A stretch of DNA of 13,082 bases from Desulfobacterales bacterium (GTDB lineage Bacteria > Desulfobacterota > Desulfobacteria > Desulfobacterales > Desulfobacteraceae), in assembly GCA_022361535.1 (NCBI GenBank), contig JAKSAU010000247.1, forward strand, positions 1 through 13,082, given 5' to 3'. This document shows positions 7,084 through 13,082 of this stretch, piece after piece. The position numbers were made by a program, and so were the translations under genes. Every line of letters begins with the position of its first letter. Positions within the stretch are counted from its first letter, which is position 1. The notes under the pieces are model-generated. The model had not been told where the DNA came from. It saw only the letters and a list, made by a program, of their open reading frames with translations, and made no database searches.

Positions 7084-8697
7084 TTACCGGATCAAATGTG
7101 TATTTTCAGTAAATTGGGGGTAAAGGGCCATGGTTGACACCAGTGTGTGGCCATAGTCTACATGATCAGCCCTGGCATAGCAGCTCCTTGTGAACATTAC
7201 CGGAAGTGCGGCCATGTCATTCAGTATACGGATTTGTGCTTGGATCCAAAGATTGATCTGGGCCTGTGGATCAGTTTGAGACCTTGCACTTTCAATGAGT
7301 TTATCAATCCGGTCATAGTTTGAAAAATTTGTATCGGGCCTTTTGCCTTTAACTACTATGGAGTCGGAGTGGAAAAAACGGGTCAGATAAGCGTCTGCAT
7401 TGGGACGCCATGCATAGTAGATGACAATGGGGCGGGCGGTGGTTCTAATCTCTTTGTGCATCACATTATGGGACACCACCTGAACCTGGCATTGAATGCC
7501 TATTTTGGCCAGCTGGGTCTTGAGAATTTCGTAAGATTTTTGGTAGATCCGTTTTTCAGACGAAATCAATTCAAGTGAAAAGCCATTTGGATAACCGGCT
7601 TCAACTAGAAGTTCTTTTGCTTTGGTAAGGTTTTTGCCATAGTCAAGTTTCAATAATCTTGCTTCTTTTTCAGAAATCCCGCCAGGAAGCAAATCATTGG
7701 GTACTGGTGAATATACAGACCCTGTGATTCGTGGTGATGTGGTATTAAGAAAATCTCTCCTGTCCAGGGCCAGGGCAATGGCTTTGCGAACCCTGATATC
7801 ATCCAGAGGCGGAAAACGGGTGTTCAGATGTATAACACCGACCTCCCCTGCGCCGAGGGTATCAATTAAAATGCCGGTTTCTTTTTCACTTTTTTTGATC
7901 CACCCTTTTTTTCCGGATCCTATTATAACATCCAGTTTTTTTTGTTTTAAAGCAGCTTCACGTGCTTCAAGGCTTGGCATAAAATGAATTTCAACGCCAT
8001 CCAACTTAGGGCGTCCCCTAAAATAGGTGTCATTGGCAGTCAGTTTAATGTGGTTTTTAGGCGTGTGGGATAAAAACTTGAACGGCCCGGTCCCGATAGG
8101 GTGGGTTTTGAATCGTTCATACCCCATTGCTTCTATGGCTTTGCGGCTGACAATGAAGCCACCGCCATAATTGGTCAGTTTTGGAAAGAAAAGGATTGAA
8201 GAGATCGGCGAATCGGTTATTATTTCAAGGCTGTATTTGTTAGTTTTTTTTAAGATGAGACCGGTATAATTGCCTGCATAAGCACAGAATTGTTTGTCTG
8301 CGGATTTACTCAGGGAATAAATGACATCATCGGCGGTCAATTCATAAGATGGTGTGTCAGGGCCTGCATGAAAATAAACCCCTTTGCGAAGTGTAATGGT
8401 CCAGACTTGTTTTCCATGTTCCAATCTGAACTCCGGCATTTTTTCAGCCAGGTCAGGTTCGATCCTTGGGGCATTGCCCGGTACGTAACGCAGAATTCCG
8501 TTAAAAACCATATCTGCAAAGGCACGATCCTGTGAGCCGGCTGCAAAATGGGGATCAAGGGTCCCCATGGCAGATACATGCAGGCCAAGCCTCAGAGTAT
8601 TGTCCTTTTGGCTGGCATTGGCAGTGCAGCAGAGCAAAATCAGGGCAAGGGATATGATAAGTTTAAAAGTAGCACGCAGATTATCGGAACATCCCAT
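7084..8697 (-). CDS. Family 5 extracellular solute-binding protein (peptide/nickel type), kinase-linked
   Basis: A 537-residue periplasmic binding protein of the DppA/OppA/NikA family. Residues 1-28 form a Sec signal peptide: a basic start, hydrophobic LIISLALILL, and a TANA-S cleavage site. No clean lipobox is visible, so a soluble periplasmic form is likelier than a lipoprotein. Family features include LRLGL near 35-39, the LDPH region (47-50), WTITLRKGVYFH (99-110), TADDVIYSL (121-129), HPIGTGPFKFLS (199-210) and, further on, DDIRVRKAIALALDR. Length is normal. GGAG lies 10 bases before the ATG at 8697. These proteins usually feed an ABC importer, but no permease or ATPase gene is present. 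The next gene, 11 bp downstream, encodes a Cache-domain sensor kinase, so this protein probably delivers a ligand to that kinase. The ligand cannot be predicted; short peptides, metal chelates or oligosaccharides are all known for the family. Confidence 0.9.
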   Translation of the reverse strand: MGCSDNLRATFKLIISLALILLCCTANASQKDNTLRLGLHVSAMGTLDPHFAAGSQDRAFADMVFNGILRYVPGNAPRIEPDLAEKMPEFRLEHGKQVWTITLRKGVYFHAGPDTPSYELTADDVIYSLSKSADKQFCAYAGNYTGLILKKTNKYSLEIITDSPISSILFFPKLTNYGGGFIVSRKAIEAMGYERFKTHPIGTGPFKFLSHTPKNHIKLTANDTYFRGRPKLDGVEIHFMPSLEAREAALKQKKLDVIIGSGKKGWIKKSEKETGILIDTLGAGEVGVIHLNTRFPPLDDIRVRKAIALALDRRDFLNTTSPRITGSVYSPVPNDLLPGGISEKEARLLKLDYGKNLTKAKELLVEAGYPNGFSLELISSEKRIYQKSYEILKTQLAKIGIQCQVQVVSHNVMHKEIRTTARPIVIYYAWRPNADAYLTRFFHSDSIVVKGKRPDTNFSNYDRIDKLIESARSQTDPQAQINLWIQAQIRILNDMAALPVMFTRSCYARADHVDYGHTLVSTMALYPQFTENTHLIR

Positions 8698-8781
8698 ATA
8701 CTAAAGTCTCCATGGCGTTAAGAAGCCTGCAGGGAACGGTTGCCGGTACCAATTATTTGGTTTGAGCAGAAAACATAAATC

Positions 8782-8809
8782 AGTATACACGAAAGTTTTG
8801 GAAAAGCAA
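8782..8809 (-). promoter_or_regulatory. Possible promoter of the binding-protein/kinase operon
   Basis: On the minus strand TTGCTT (8809-8804) and TATACT (8787-8782) are 16 bp apart, giving a leader of roughly 80 bases before the ATG at 8697. The -10 box is good and the -35 box is weak. Confidence 0.35.
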
Positions 8810-8843
8810 AATACCTGTTGTTCGAGAGCAGGACCTTTTTATA

Positions 8844-8870
8844 TTGACCCAAACCGTTTACCTTTATAGA
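8844..8870 (+). promoter_or_regulatory. Possible promoter of ywbE and the methyltransferase
   Basis: TTGACC (8844-8849) is followed after 15 bp by TATAGA (8865-8870), about 48 bases before the ywbE start. The spacer is shorter than usual; a 17-bp reading gives a poorer -10 box. Confidence 0.3.
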
Positions 8871-8917
8871 GCTAAACGATATGCTTTTATGGTGAATCAT
8901 TAGATTGGAAGGCTGAT

Positions 8918-9127
8918 ATGGATGGAAAACAACGCAAGTTTATCAAAAAAGGATTGACCGTGGATGTGGTTCAGAAACAAGACCAAAGAAGCGGGAAACT
9001 GACCAAGGGGACAGTAAAAGATATATTGACCCGGTCCGGGACACATCCCCATGGCATAAAGGTCAGGCTTACTTCCGGTGTGGTTGGCCGGGTAAAGCAG
9101 ATTTACCCTTCAAGTGACGATGCCTGA
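8918..9127 (+). CDS. ywbE: YwbE family protein
   Basis: A 69-residue basic protein that closely resembles Bacillus YwbE (DUF2196), a small single-domain family of unknown function. Recognisable family features are the start KFIKKGLTVDVVQKQDQRSG (7-26), KGTVKDIL (30-37), the conserved HPHGIKVRL (43-51) and GVVGRVKQI (54-62). The KOW-like pattern of short beta strands and many basic residues suggests a small beta-barrel that binds nucleic acid or a ribosomal component; this is inference. GGAAGG upstream of ATG 8918 is a good ribosome site. The methyltransferase gene follows 14 bp later, so the two are probably co-transcribed. Confidence 0.88.
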   Translation: MDGKQRKFIKKGLTVDVVQKQDQRSGKLTKGTVKDILTRSGTHPHGIKVRLTSGVVGRVKQIYPSSDDA

Positions 9128-9141
9128 AAACATGGTGCAGT

Positions 9142-9807
9142 ATGAAACAATCAAGTAAGAACAGGCTTATGCCCTGCCACCTGGAAAGATTCCCGGCAAA
9201 TACGTTGTTCGATAAAATAGCCAGGGCTGTATGCAGGGCTGGGGTTCTTCCAAGAAAAGAACTTTATGAGGCATGGGAAACAGCCCGTCGTATAAGGCGG
9301 CGGTTTCGGGGAAGCCGGGTGGTGGATATGGCATGTGGGCATGGACTCCTCGCCCATATCATGCTTCTTTTGGATGATACCTCCTCCCATGCACTTTGTG
9401 TGGATACCAATATCCCGGACAGTGCCGCAGTCCTGTCAAAAGAGCTGATAAAAAAATGGCCCAGGCTGGAAAATAGAATTTCCTGGGTGGATAGGGATTT
9501 GGCATGCGTGAAATTGAACTCAGATGACCTGGTCGTCTCTGCCCATGCCTGCGGCAGCCTTACAGACAAGATCATTGATCAGGCAGTTCATGCCAAAGCA
9601 AAGGTTGCGGTTCTGCCTTGCTGTCATGATCTTAAAACCTGCGATGACGGTGGATTATCCGGGTGGATGGCACCGGATCTGGCGGTGGATGCCGTTAGGG
9701 CTCAGAAGCTTTCGGCAAAGGGATATAAAATCCATGTGGCAACAATTCCGGACTCCATTACGCCAAAAAACCGCCTGCTCATGGGTGCACCAGTTAAAAC
9801 TCCTTGA
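9142..9807 (+). CDS. SAM-dependent methyltransferase, METTL25-like (Methyltransf_32) family
   Basis: A predicted class I methyltransferase of 221 residues, cytoplasmic, substrate unknown. The SAM-binding motif I is VVDMACGHGLLAH (60-72), and LCVDTN (85-90) supplies the acidic residue (Asp88) at the end of strand 2. HACGSLTD (135-142) and LPCCHD (158-163) match the characteristic HACG and PCC(x)H motifs of the METTL25/RRNAD1-like family. A short basic N-terminal region (1-58) precedes the fold. The ribosome site is weak (GGTGCAG), so coupling to ywbE is likely; Met10 is an alternative start. The neighbouring YwbE is a possible nucleic-acid binder, so an RNA or ribosomal substrate is conceivable, but nothing in the sequence proves it. 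The 3' end overlaps the convergent minus-strand gene by 14 bp. Confidence 0.82.
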   Translation: MKQSSKNRLMPCHLERFPANTLFDKIARAVCRAGVLPRKELYEAWETARRIRRRFRGSRVVDMACGHGLLAHIMLLLDDTSSHALCVDTNIPDSAAVLSKELIKKWPRLENRISWVDRDLACVKLNSDDLVVSAHACGSLTDKIIDQAVHAKAKVAVLPCCHDLKTCDDGGLSGWMAPDLAVDAVRAQKLSAKGYKIHVATIPDSITPKNRLLMGAPVKTP

Positions 9808-10066
9808 TATCTTCCATGGCTGAAAACCCTACAACAAAATCCAAGCTGATAAAGACCTGTTTCCTGTTGGCTTTTATACCAGTTGTTTTGCTGTCGAAAA
9901 TATAAAATTCTTTTGAGACATCGGTATCGCTTATGTCATGGGCATCGGCATCTGTCAGCACAAGGCTTGTATCTGTCACCTGGTCAAGGGTTCCAAGGTA
10001 GATCCAGTTTGAACAGGTATCTACTACAATCTGCTTTCCCACATATGGGTCAAGGGCTTTTCTCAT
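9794..10066 (-). CDS. Conserved-looking 90-residue protein of unknown function
   Basis: I do not recognise a named family. The 90-residue product is acidic and soluble, without signal peptide or membrane segment. Its pattern of short beta strands, with VVDTCSNWIYLGTL (14-27), LVLTDADAHD (35-44), SKEFYIFDSK (51-60) and NRKQVFISLDFVVGFS (67-82), looks like a small SH3- or Sm-like barrel; this is inference. Coding status is supported by strong protein-like character and by its place 13 bp after the exporter gene. ATG 10066 is chosen because upstream sequence in this frame overlaps the exporter gene and is not protein-like. Its ribosome site is poor (AAAAGAG only one base from the ATG), so reinitiation after the exporter stop or a TTG start 21 bases further upstream is possible. 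The gene ends inside the convergent methyltransferase gene. Confidence 0.7.
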   Translation of the reverse strand: MRKALDPYVGKQIVVDTCSNWIYLGTLDQVTDTSLVLTDADAHDISDTDVSKEFYIFDSKTTGIKANRKQVFISLDFVVGFSAMEDIKEF

Positions 10067-10079
10067 ACTCTTTTGAGTA

Positions 10080-10691
10080 TCATCCAAGCATATGCCCTGC
10101 AATGGAAAATCCGATTGCCCACATAACCACTCCCACAAATGAATCCAAAATCCGCCAGGATGTTTTTTGCTTGAACACAGGTGCAAGGAATGTTGCGCCA
10201 ATGCTGAGGCTGAAAAACCAGACAAATGAAGAAGTGATAGCCCCGGCACCAAAAGCCAGGTGATCCGGTGCCTTGAACTGGCCGGCAATACTGCCCACAA
10301 GAAGGACTGTATCGATATAAACATGCGGGTTGAGAAGTGTAACAGCAAGGGTTGCCAAAACAGCTGCTTTCATTGACATGGCAGCTGTTTGATCTGCATC
10401 CAGCTGGTTGCCTTTAAACGCTGAGACAAATGCCCTGGCCCCGTATCCGAAAAGGAATATGGCACCGCCAATGCCGGCGATTTTTGAAAACATGGGGTCT
10501 GAAGCAATTATACGCCCGACACCTGTAACCCCCACTGCCACCAGCGCAGCATCACATACAGCGCAGATCAAAGGGATAAGTAGAACATGGTTTTTCCTGA
10601 TTCCCTGACTTAGGACAAAAGCATTCTGGGCGCCGATAGCGATGATCAGTCCGGCACCTGTACCCATTCCCTGTGCATATGCCAACAACAT
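10080..10691 (-). CDS. LysE/ArgO-type amino acid exporter
   Basis: An inner-membrane exporter of 203 residues, the normal length for the LysE superfamily, with about six hydrophobic segments. The family signature GAGLIIAIGAQNAFVLSQGI (12-31) is present, as are the conserved LLNPHVYIDTVLLVG stretch (119-133) and the C-terminal hydrophobic helix near 183-200. LysE and ArgO export basic amino acids such as lysine and arginine; the substrate here is not proven. AGGAAA lies six bases before ATG 10691. It sits 13 bp downstream of a PLP aminotransferase gene, suggesting that the exporter removes an amino acid or amine made or accumulated by that enzyme. The 90-residue unknown gene follows 13 bp later in the same direction. 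Confidence 0.88.
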   Translation of the reverse strand: MLLAYAQGMGTGAGLIIAIGAQNAFVLSQGIRKNHVLLIPLICAVCDAALVAVGVTGVGRIIASDPMFSKIAGIGGAIFLFGYGARAFVSAFKGNQLDADQTAAMSMKAAVLATLAVTLLNPHVYIDTVLLVGSIAGQFKAPDHLAFGAGAITSSFVWFFSLSIGATFLAPVFKQKTSWRILDSFVGVVMWAIGFSIAGHMLG

Positions 10692-10704
10692 GTGTTTTCC
10701 TGTT

Positions 10705-11832
10705 CTATTTCTTTTGAGCGGTTAGATATTTGCGGAACACTGCCAGCCCCTCGTCTATGTTCTTTCTTCCGAAACCGATCCTGAACCTGTTTTGTGGTGT
10801 TTCCAAAAGTTCTGAGCTGTAAATTTTAGGAGGCAGCAGCAGGATGCCGGTGTCATTTACAAGGTCTTCGCAAAATGTGTCCGTATCTTTTGACCCCATA
10901 TATTTTGGAAATCCGACACATCCGCCGTCCGGCCTGTACCACTCAAACTGATCAGGGAAGTCGTTGAAAAAGTGAGTCAATTTATCTGCATTACTGTTTA
11001 AAAGTCTGCGGTTCCTATCCAAGATCCGATCCCTTGCATTGAGAGCAATCAGGGCAAGAAATTCACTGGGCGCTGAGTTGCAGATGGACAGAAAATGCTT
11101 GTAACCCTCCATCTTTTGAAGAACTCTGGTGTCCTGTGACATGATCCATCCGATTCGAAGCCCTGGAAATCCGTATGCTTTGGACATGACGTTTAAAGAC
11201 AATCCTTTTTCATACACATCTGCCACCTGGGGTAGACGGATGGCCGGGTCCCGTTCAACCAGCCGGTAGACTTCATCACTGAAAATCCAGATGCCGTTCT
11301 CACGACAGAGGGCAATTAGGTCGTCAAAACGGTCACGGCTCAGCACAGCACCGGTTGGGTTATTTGGAAAATTGATAGAGATAAGCTTGGTATTGGGCCG
11401 GATCACCTGCTTGACGCGGTCAATGTCCAGGGACCAGTTGTCGTTTTCCTCTAAAGGAACCCCGGTAACCTGGCAGATATCCAGGGGAAGGGTTTCAGCA
11501 GCCTGGTAATTGGGCACCACAACAATGGCATGATCATCCTTGTCCAGCAAAACCCGCATAGCGATGTACACCCCCTCCTCAGCCCCTGCAAAACAAAGGA
11601 TATTTTCAGAAGATGCGTTTTCATACGTGCTTGCAATTTCACGGCGCAGTTCCGGCAATCCGTAAGTTTCCGTATAACCGAGCCACAGGTTCTCAAATGC
11701 ATGCCTGACTTCCGGGGATGCCATCTCAAGAAGATCTTTTATGGACATGCTTTCAATATCCGAAGCAGTCATATGATACCGGGCTTTAAATTCCCACTTT
11801 GAAAAATACTGCTCTAATTCAAAATTACGCAT
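10705..11832 (-). CDS. PLP-dependent class I/II (fold type I) aminotransferase
   Basis: A cytoplasmic aminotransferase-like enzyme of 375 residues, a usual length. PLP-site features: PNNPTG (156-161), SDEVY (185-189, with Asp186 binding the PLP ring nitrogen and Tyr189), the Schiff-base lysine in SKAYGFPGLRIGW (Lys218, with Arg226 for the phosphate), and carboxylate-binding Arg351 in FRIGFGR. The start at 11832 has AAAGGA eight bases upstream; an ATG ten codons earlier (11862) has no ribosome site. The amino-donor specificity is not evident. The sequence has the feel of the capreomycidine-synthase/VioD-like branch, but this is recollection, not proof. First gene of an operon with a LysE-type exporter and a small unknown protein, pointing to metabolism of a basic amino acid. 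A long leader with a hairpin lies upstream. Confidence 0.88.
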   Translation of the reverse strand: MRNFELEQYFSKWEFKARYHMTASDIESMSIKDLLEMASPEVRHAFENLWLGYTETYGLPELRREIASTYENASSENILCFAGAEEGVYIAMRVLLDKDDHAIVVVPNYQAAETLPLDICQVTGVPLEENDNWSLDIDRVKQVIRPNTKLISINFPNNPTGAVLSRDRFDDLIALCRENGIWIFSDEVYRLVERDPAIRLPQVADVYEKGLSLNVMSKAYGFPGLRIGWIMSQDTRVLQKMEGYKHFLSICNSAPSEFLALIALNARDRILDRNRRLLNSNADKLTHFFNDFPDQFEWYRPDGGCVGFPKYMGSKDTDTFCEDLVNDTGILLLPPKIYSSELLETPQNRFRIGFGRKNIDEGLAVFRKYLTAQKK

Positions 11833-11928
11833 TACTGATTCCTTTCCACTTATTAAAATCACTACAATATCAAGAATCAGAGAAAGGATAAAAGAAAAGA
11901 AAATAGAAGTAAAATTAATGTTTTTTAT

Positions 11929-11934
11929 ATTATA
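11929..11934 (-). promoter_or_regulatory. -10-like box upstream of the aminotransferase
   Basis: A perfect TATAAT reads on the minus strand about 95 bases before the start codon, but no acceptable -35 box lies 16-18 bp upstream. The surroundings are very AT-rich, so it may be chance. Confidence 0.25.
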
Positions 11935-11993
11935 TTAAAAAATTTGATATTAATGAGGTGGGAAGGCAAAAGGGCAAACGCAATTTAAAACCT

Positions 11994-12033
11994 GCACTGA
12001 GGATCTGTCGTCTCGGGATGACAGATCCGGTGC
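11994..12033. other. Long hairpin of unknown role upstream of the aminotransferase
   Basis: GGATCTGTC (12001-12009) and GACAGATCC (12020-12028) are a perfect 9-bp inverted repeat, flanked by an outer GCAC/GTGC pair (11994-11997, 12030-12033). As plus-strand RNA the stem extends inward by three more pairs, including one G-U, to a 4-base loop. Neither strand has a strong U-run, so it is not a clear terminator. It could be a leader element of the minus-strand aminotransferase message, a small RNA stem, or an intergenic repeat unit. Confidence 0.5.
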
Positions 12034-12061
12034 CTTGATACGCAACGGCTTTAAAGAAGAC

Positions 12062-12107
12062 AAAAGAAAAACCTCAGCCGGAAGAACAGAATCTTCCCGG
12101 CTGAGGT
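12062..12107 (-). terminator. Rho-independent terminator of the corrinoid methyltransferase operon
   Basis: Reading the minus strand, the arm starting ACCTCAGCCGG at 12107 pairs with CCGGCTGAGGT ending at 12071. The stem is about 15 bp including inner GAAGA/TCTTC pairing with one bulged G, and the loop is TTCTGT. A T-rich tract (TTTTTCTTTT) follows at once. It begins 8 bases after the methyltransferase stop codon. Confidence 0.9.
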
Positions 12108-12114
12108 CATAAGG

Positions 12115-12915
12115 CTAACTTTCAATTACACCGGCTCTGACGCCTTTGAGGTATTCCATGCAAAATTGGTCATGGCCCAGCAGCATATCAGCGGTTTTGA
12201 TGGTGGCCATAATCTTTACATCAAGGGGATCAATGATGGCTGAATCCATTCCAGCATCCATCATCAGTGTCACAAAGGTTCTGTTGATGATCTTTCTTTG
12301 TGGCAGTCCGTATGAAATATTGGACAGGCCGCCTGTGATATGAACAGATGGAAATTCACTCTTGATGGCGCGGACAGCATCCAGAACCATGACACCTTTA
12401 TTGGAGTCGGTAGAGATGGGTTGAACCAAAGGGTCTACATAAATATTCTCTGTGGGTATATCAATTTTATTCAAAGATTCCACAAGTTCCTTTGCCCTGT
12501 TGACAATGTCCTGGGATGACTCCGGCATACCAGCATCATCCATGCAAAGGGCAATGACCTTGCATTTTTTTCCTGTAAGAAGAGGAATCATGGCTTCATA
12601 CCGTTCTTTTTCCAGGGAAATGGAATTGACCATGGGTGTTTTATCAACCATGGAAAAGGCCATTTCAAGAACTTCAGGGTCTGGAGAATCTAATGCAAGT
12701 GGTGTGTTGACTTCCGGTTGGATCGTTTCCAAAAGCCACTTCATGTCTTCGGTTTCATGCCCGATACGGGCACCTGCATTCACATCAATAAATGCGGCTC
12801 CTGCGGCTTCCTGCTGTTTTACATCAGTGATGATGTAATCAGCATCCCGTTCTGCAACTGCAGCCTGGACAAGTTTCCTGGAGGTGTTGATTCTCTCTCC
12901 GATGACTTCAAACAT
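12115..12915 (-). CDS. Methyltetrahydrofolate:corrinoid methyltransferase (AcsE/MtgA-like)
   Basis: A cytoplasmic enzyme of 266 residues, close to the 262 of acetogen AcsE, that moves a methyl group between tetrahydrofolate and a corrinoid protein. The pterin-binding TIM barrel is seen in IGERIN (5-10), FIDVNAG (42-48), LALDS (73-77, Asp76), MVNS (95-98), YVDPL (159-163) and GLSNISYG (196-203), where Asn199 corresponds to the catalytic asparagine of AcsE, then KIINRTF (208-214). GGAGG at 12921-12925 sits five bases before ATG 12915, so an in-frame extension into the upstream gene is not needed. The corrinoid gene ends 13 bp upstream. Such pairs, usually with an MttB-family methyltransferase, demethylate trimethylamine, glycine betaine or similar compounds; an AcsE role in the Wood-Ljungdahl pathway is the alternative. 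Transcription ends at the hairpin just downstream. Confidence 0.92.
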   Translation of the reverse strand: MFEVIGERINTSRKLVQAAVAERDADYIITDVKQQEAAGAAFIDVNAGARIGHETEDMKWLLETIQPEVNTPLALDSPDPEVLEMAFSMVDKTPMVNSISLEKERYEAMIPLLTGKKCKVIALCMDDAGMPESSQDIVNRAKELVESLNKIDIPTENIYVDPLVQPISTDSNKGVMVLDAVRAIKSEFPSVHITGGLSNISYGLPQRKIINRTFVTLMMDAGMDSAIIDPLDVKIMATIKTADMLLGHDQFCMEYLKGVRAGVIES

Positions 12916-12928
12916 AACTGCCTCCGAA

Positions 12929-13082
12929 TTATGCTGCCAGGGATTTGGCAAGTTTGGATGCAGATCCTGCATCAGGTGCAAACCCGTCAGCACCGATTTC
13001 ATCTGCAAAAGCCTGGGTAACCGGGGCACCGCCAACCATGATTTTAACCTTATCCCTAAGACCTGCTTCGACAATGGCATCA
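12929..13082 (-). CDS. Corrinoid (B12-binding) protein, C-terminal end only
   Basis: The last 50 codons of a gene that enters from the right edge and stops at TAA (12931-12929). The visible tail contains VKIMVGGAPVTQAFADEIGA, then DGFAPDAGSASKLAKSL, the characteristic end of the Rossmann-like B12-binding domain in MtaC/MtbC/MttC-type corrinoid proteins. Such proteins are usually about 210 residues, so some 160 lie outside, including the DXHXXG histidine that binds cobalt. The methyltetrahydrofolate methyltransferase follows 13 bp downstream and is its expected partner. Confidence 0.85.
   Translation of the reverse strand, partial: DAIVEAGLRDKVKIMVGGAPVTQAFADEIGADGFAPDAGSASKLAKSLAA

Noticed and set aside
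8718..8900. 60-codon minus-strand open frame in the gap between the binding protein gene and ywbE
   Set aside because: No ribosome site, no recognisable motif, and it overlaps the predicted promoters of both flanking genes.
10067..10348. Upstream extension of the 90-residue gene to an ATG at 10348
   Set aside because: This part lies wholly within the exporter gene in another frame and is Ser/Trp/Leu-rich without protein-family character; only the part after Met 10066 looks real.
12916..13080. In-frame extension of the methyltetrahydrofolate methyltransferase to an ATG at 13080
   Set aside because: It overlaps the corrinoid protein coding sequence, and the internal ATG at 12915 has a strong GGAGG and aligns with the start of the AcsE family.

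Overview
The window looks like chromosomal DNA of an anaerobic, probably sulfate-reducing, deltaproteobacterium (Desulfobacterales-like). This is inferred from moderate GC content and from the gene mix: a FadN-type beta-oxidation enzyme, a corrinoid protein next to a methyltetrahydrofolate methyltransferase, and a large Cache-type hybrid kinase. I see no rRNA, tRNA, CRISPR array, transposase or integrase. The only truncated genes are the two cut by the window edges.

Layout. (1) 1-2262, minus: a trifunctional-type 3-hydroxyacyl-CoA dehydrogenase/enoyl-CoA hydratase, cut at its C-terminus by the left edge. (2) 2263-2581: a divergent control region with two copies of one palindrome (half-site ATGAAT, 2-bp spacer), one at the expected start site of the minus gene and one upstream of the plus operon. 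(3) 2582-4354, plus: a QW-motif alpha/alpha-toroid protein and a hexapeptide-repeat acyltransferase, 3 bp apart. Three copies of an AGGCCT arm at the junction can form two mutually exclusive hairpins. (4) 8697-4373, minus: an exported family-5 solute-binding protein followed 11 bp later by a Cache-HAMP-PAS hybrid histidine kinase. No permease or ATPase genes are present, so this is probably a sensing pair rather than a transporter. (5) 8918-9807, plus: ywbE and a METTL25-like methyltransferase. (6) 11832-9794, minus: a PLP aminotransferase, a LysE/ArgO-type exporter and a 90-residue unknown protein; the last overlaps the methyltransferase tail to tail by 14 bp. (7) 11833-12114: a spacer with a strong minus-strand terminator and a second hairpin of unknown role. 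(8) 13082-12115, minus: the tail of a corrinoid (B12-binding) protein and a methyltetrahydrofolate:corrinoid methyltransferase, ending at that terminator.

How the parts fit. Units 1 and 8 are catabolic and one-carbon metabolism: fatty-acid oxidation, and movement of methyl groups between a methylated substrate, a corrinoid protein and tetrahydrofolate. Unit 4 probably reports a small extracellular ligand to an unlinked response pathway. Unit 6 probably makes or breaks down an amino acid and exports an amino compound. The least explained parts are the toroid/acyltransferase operon with its junction hairpins and possible shared operator, the binding-protein/kinase pair, and the 90-residue protein.
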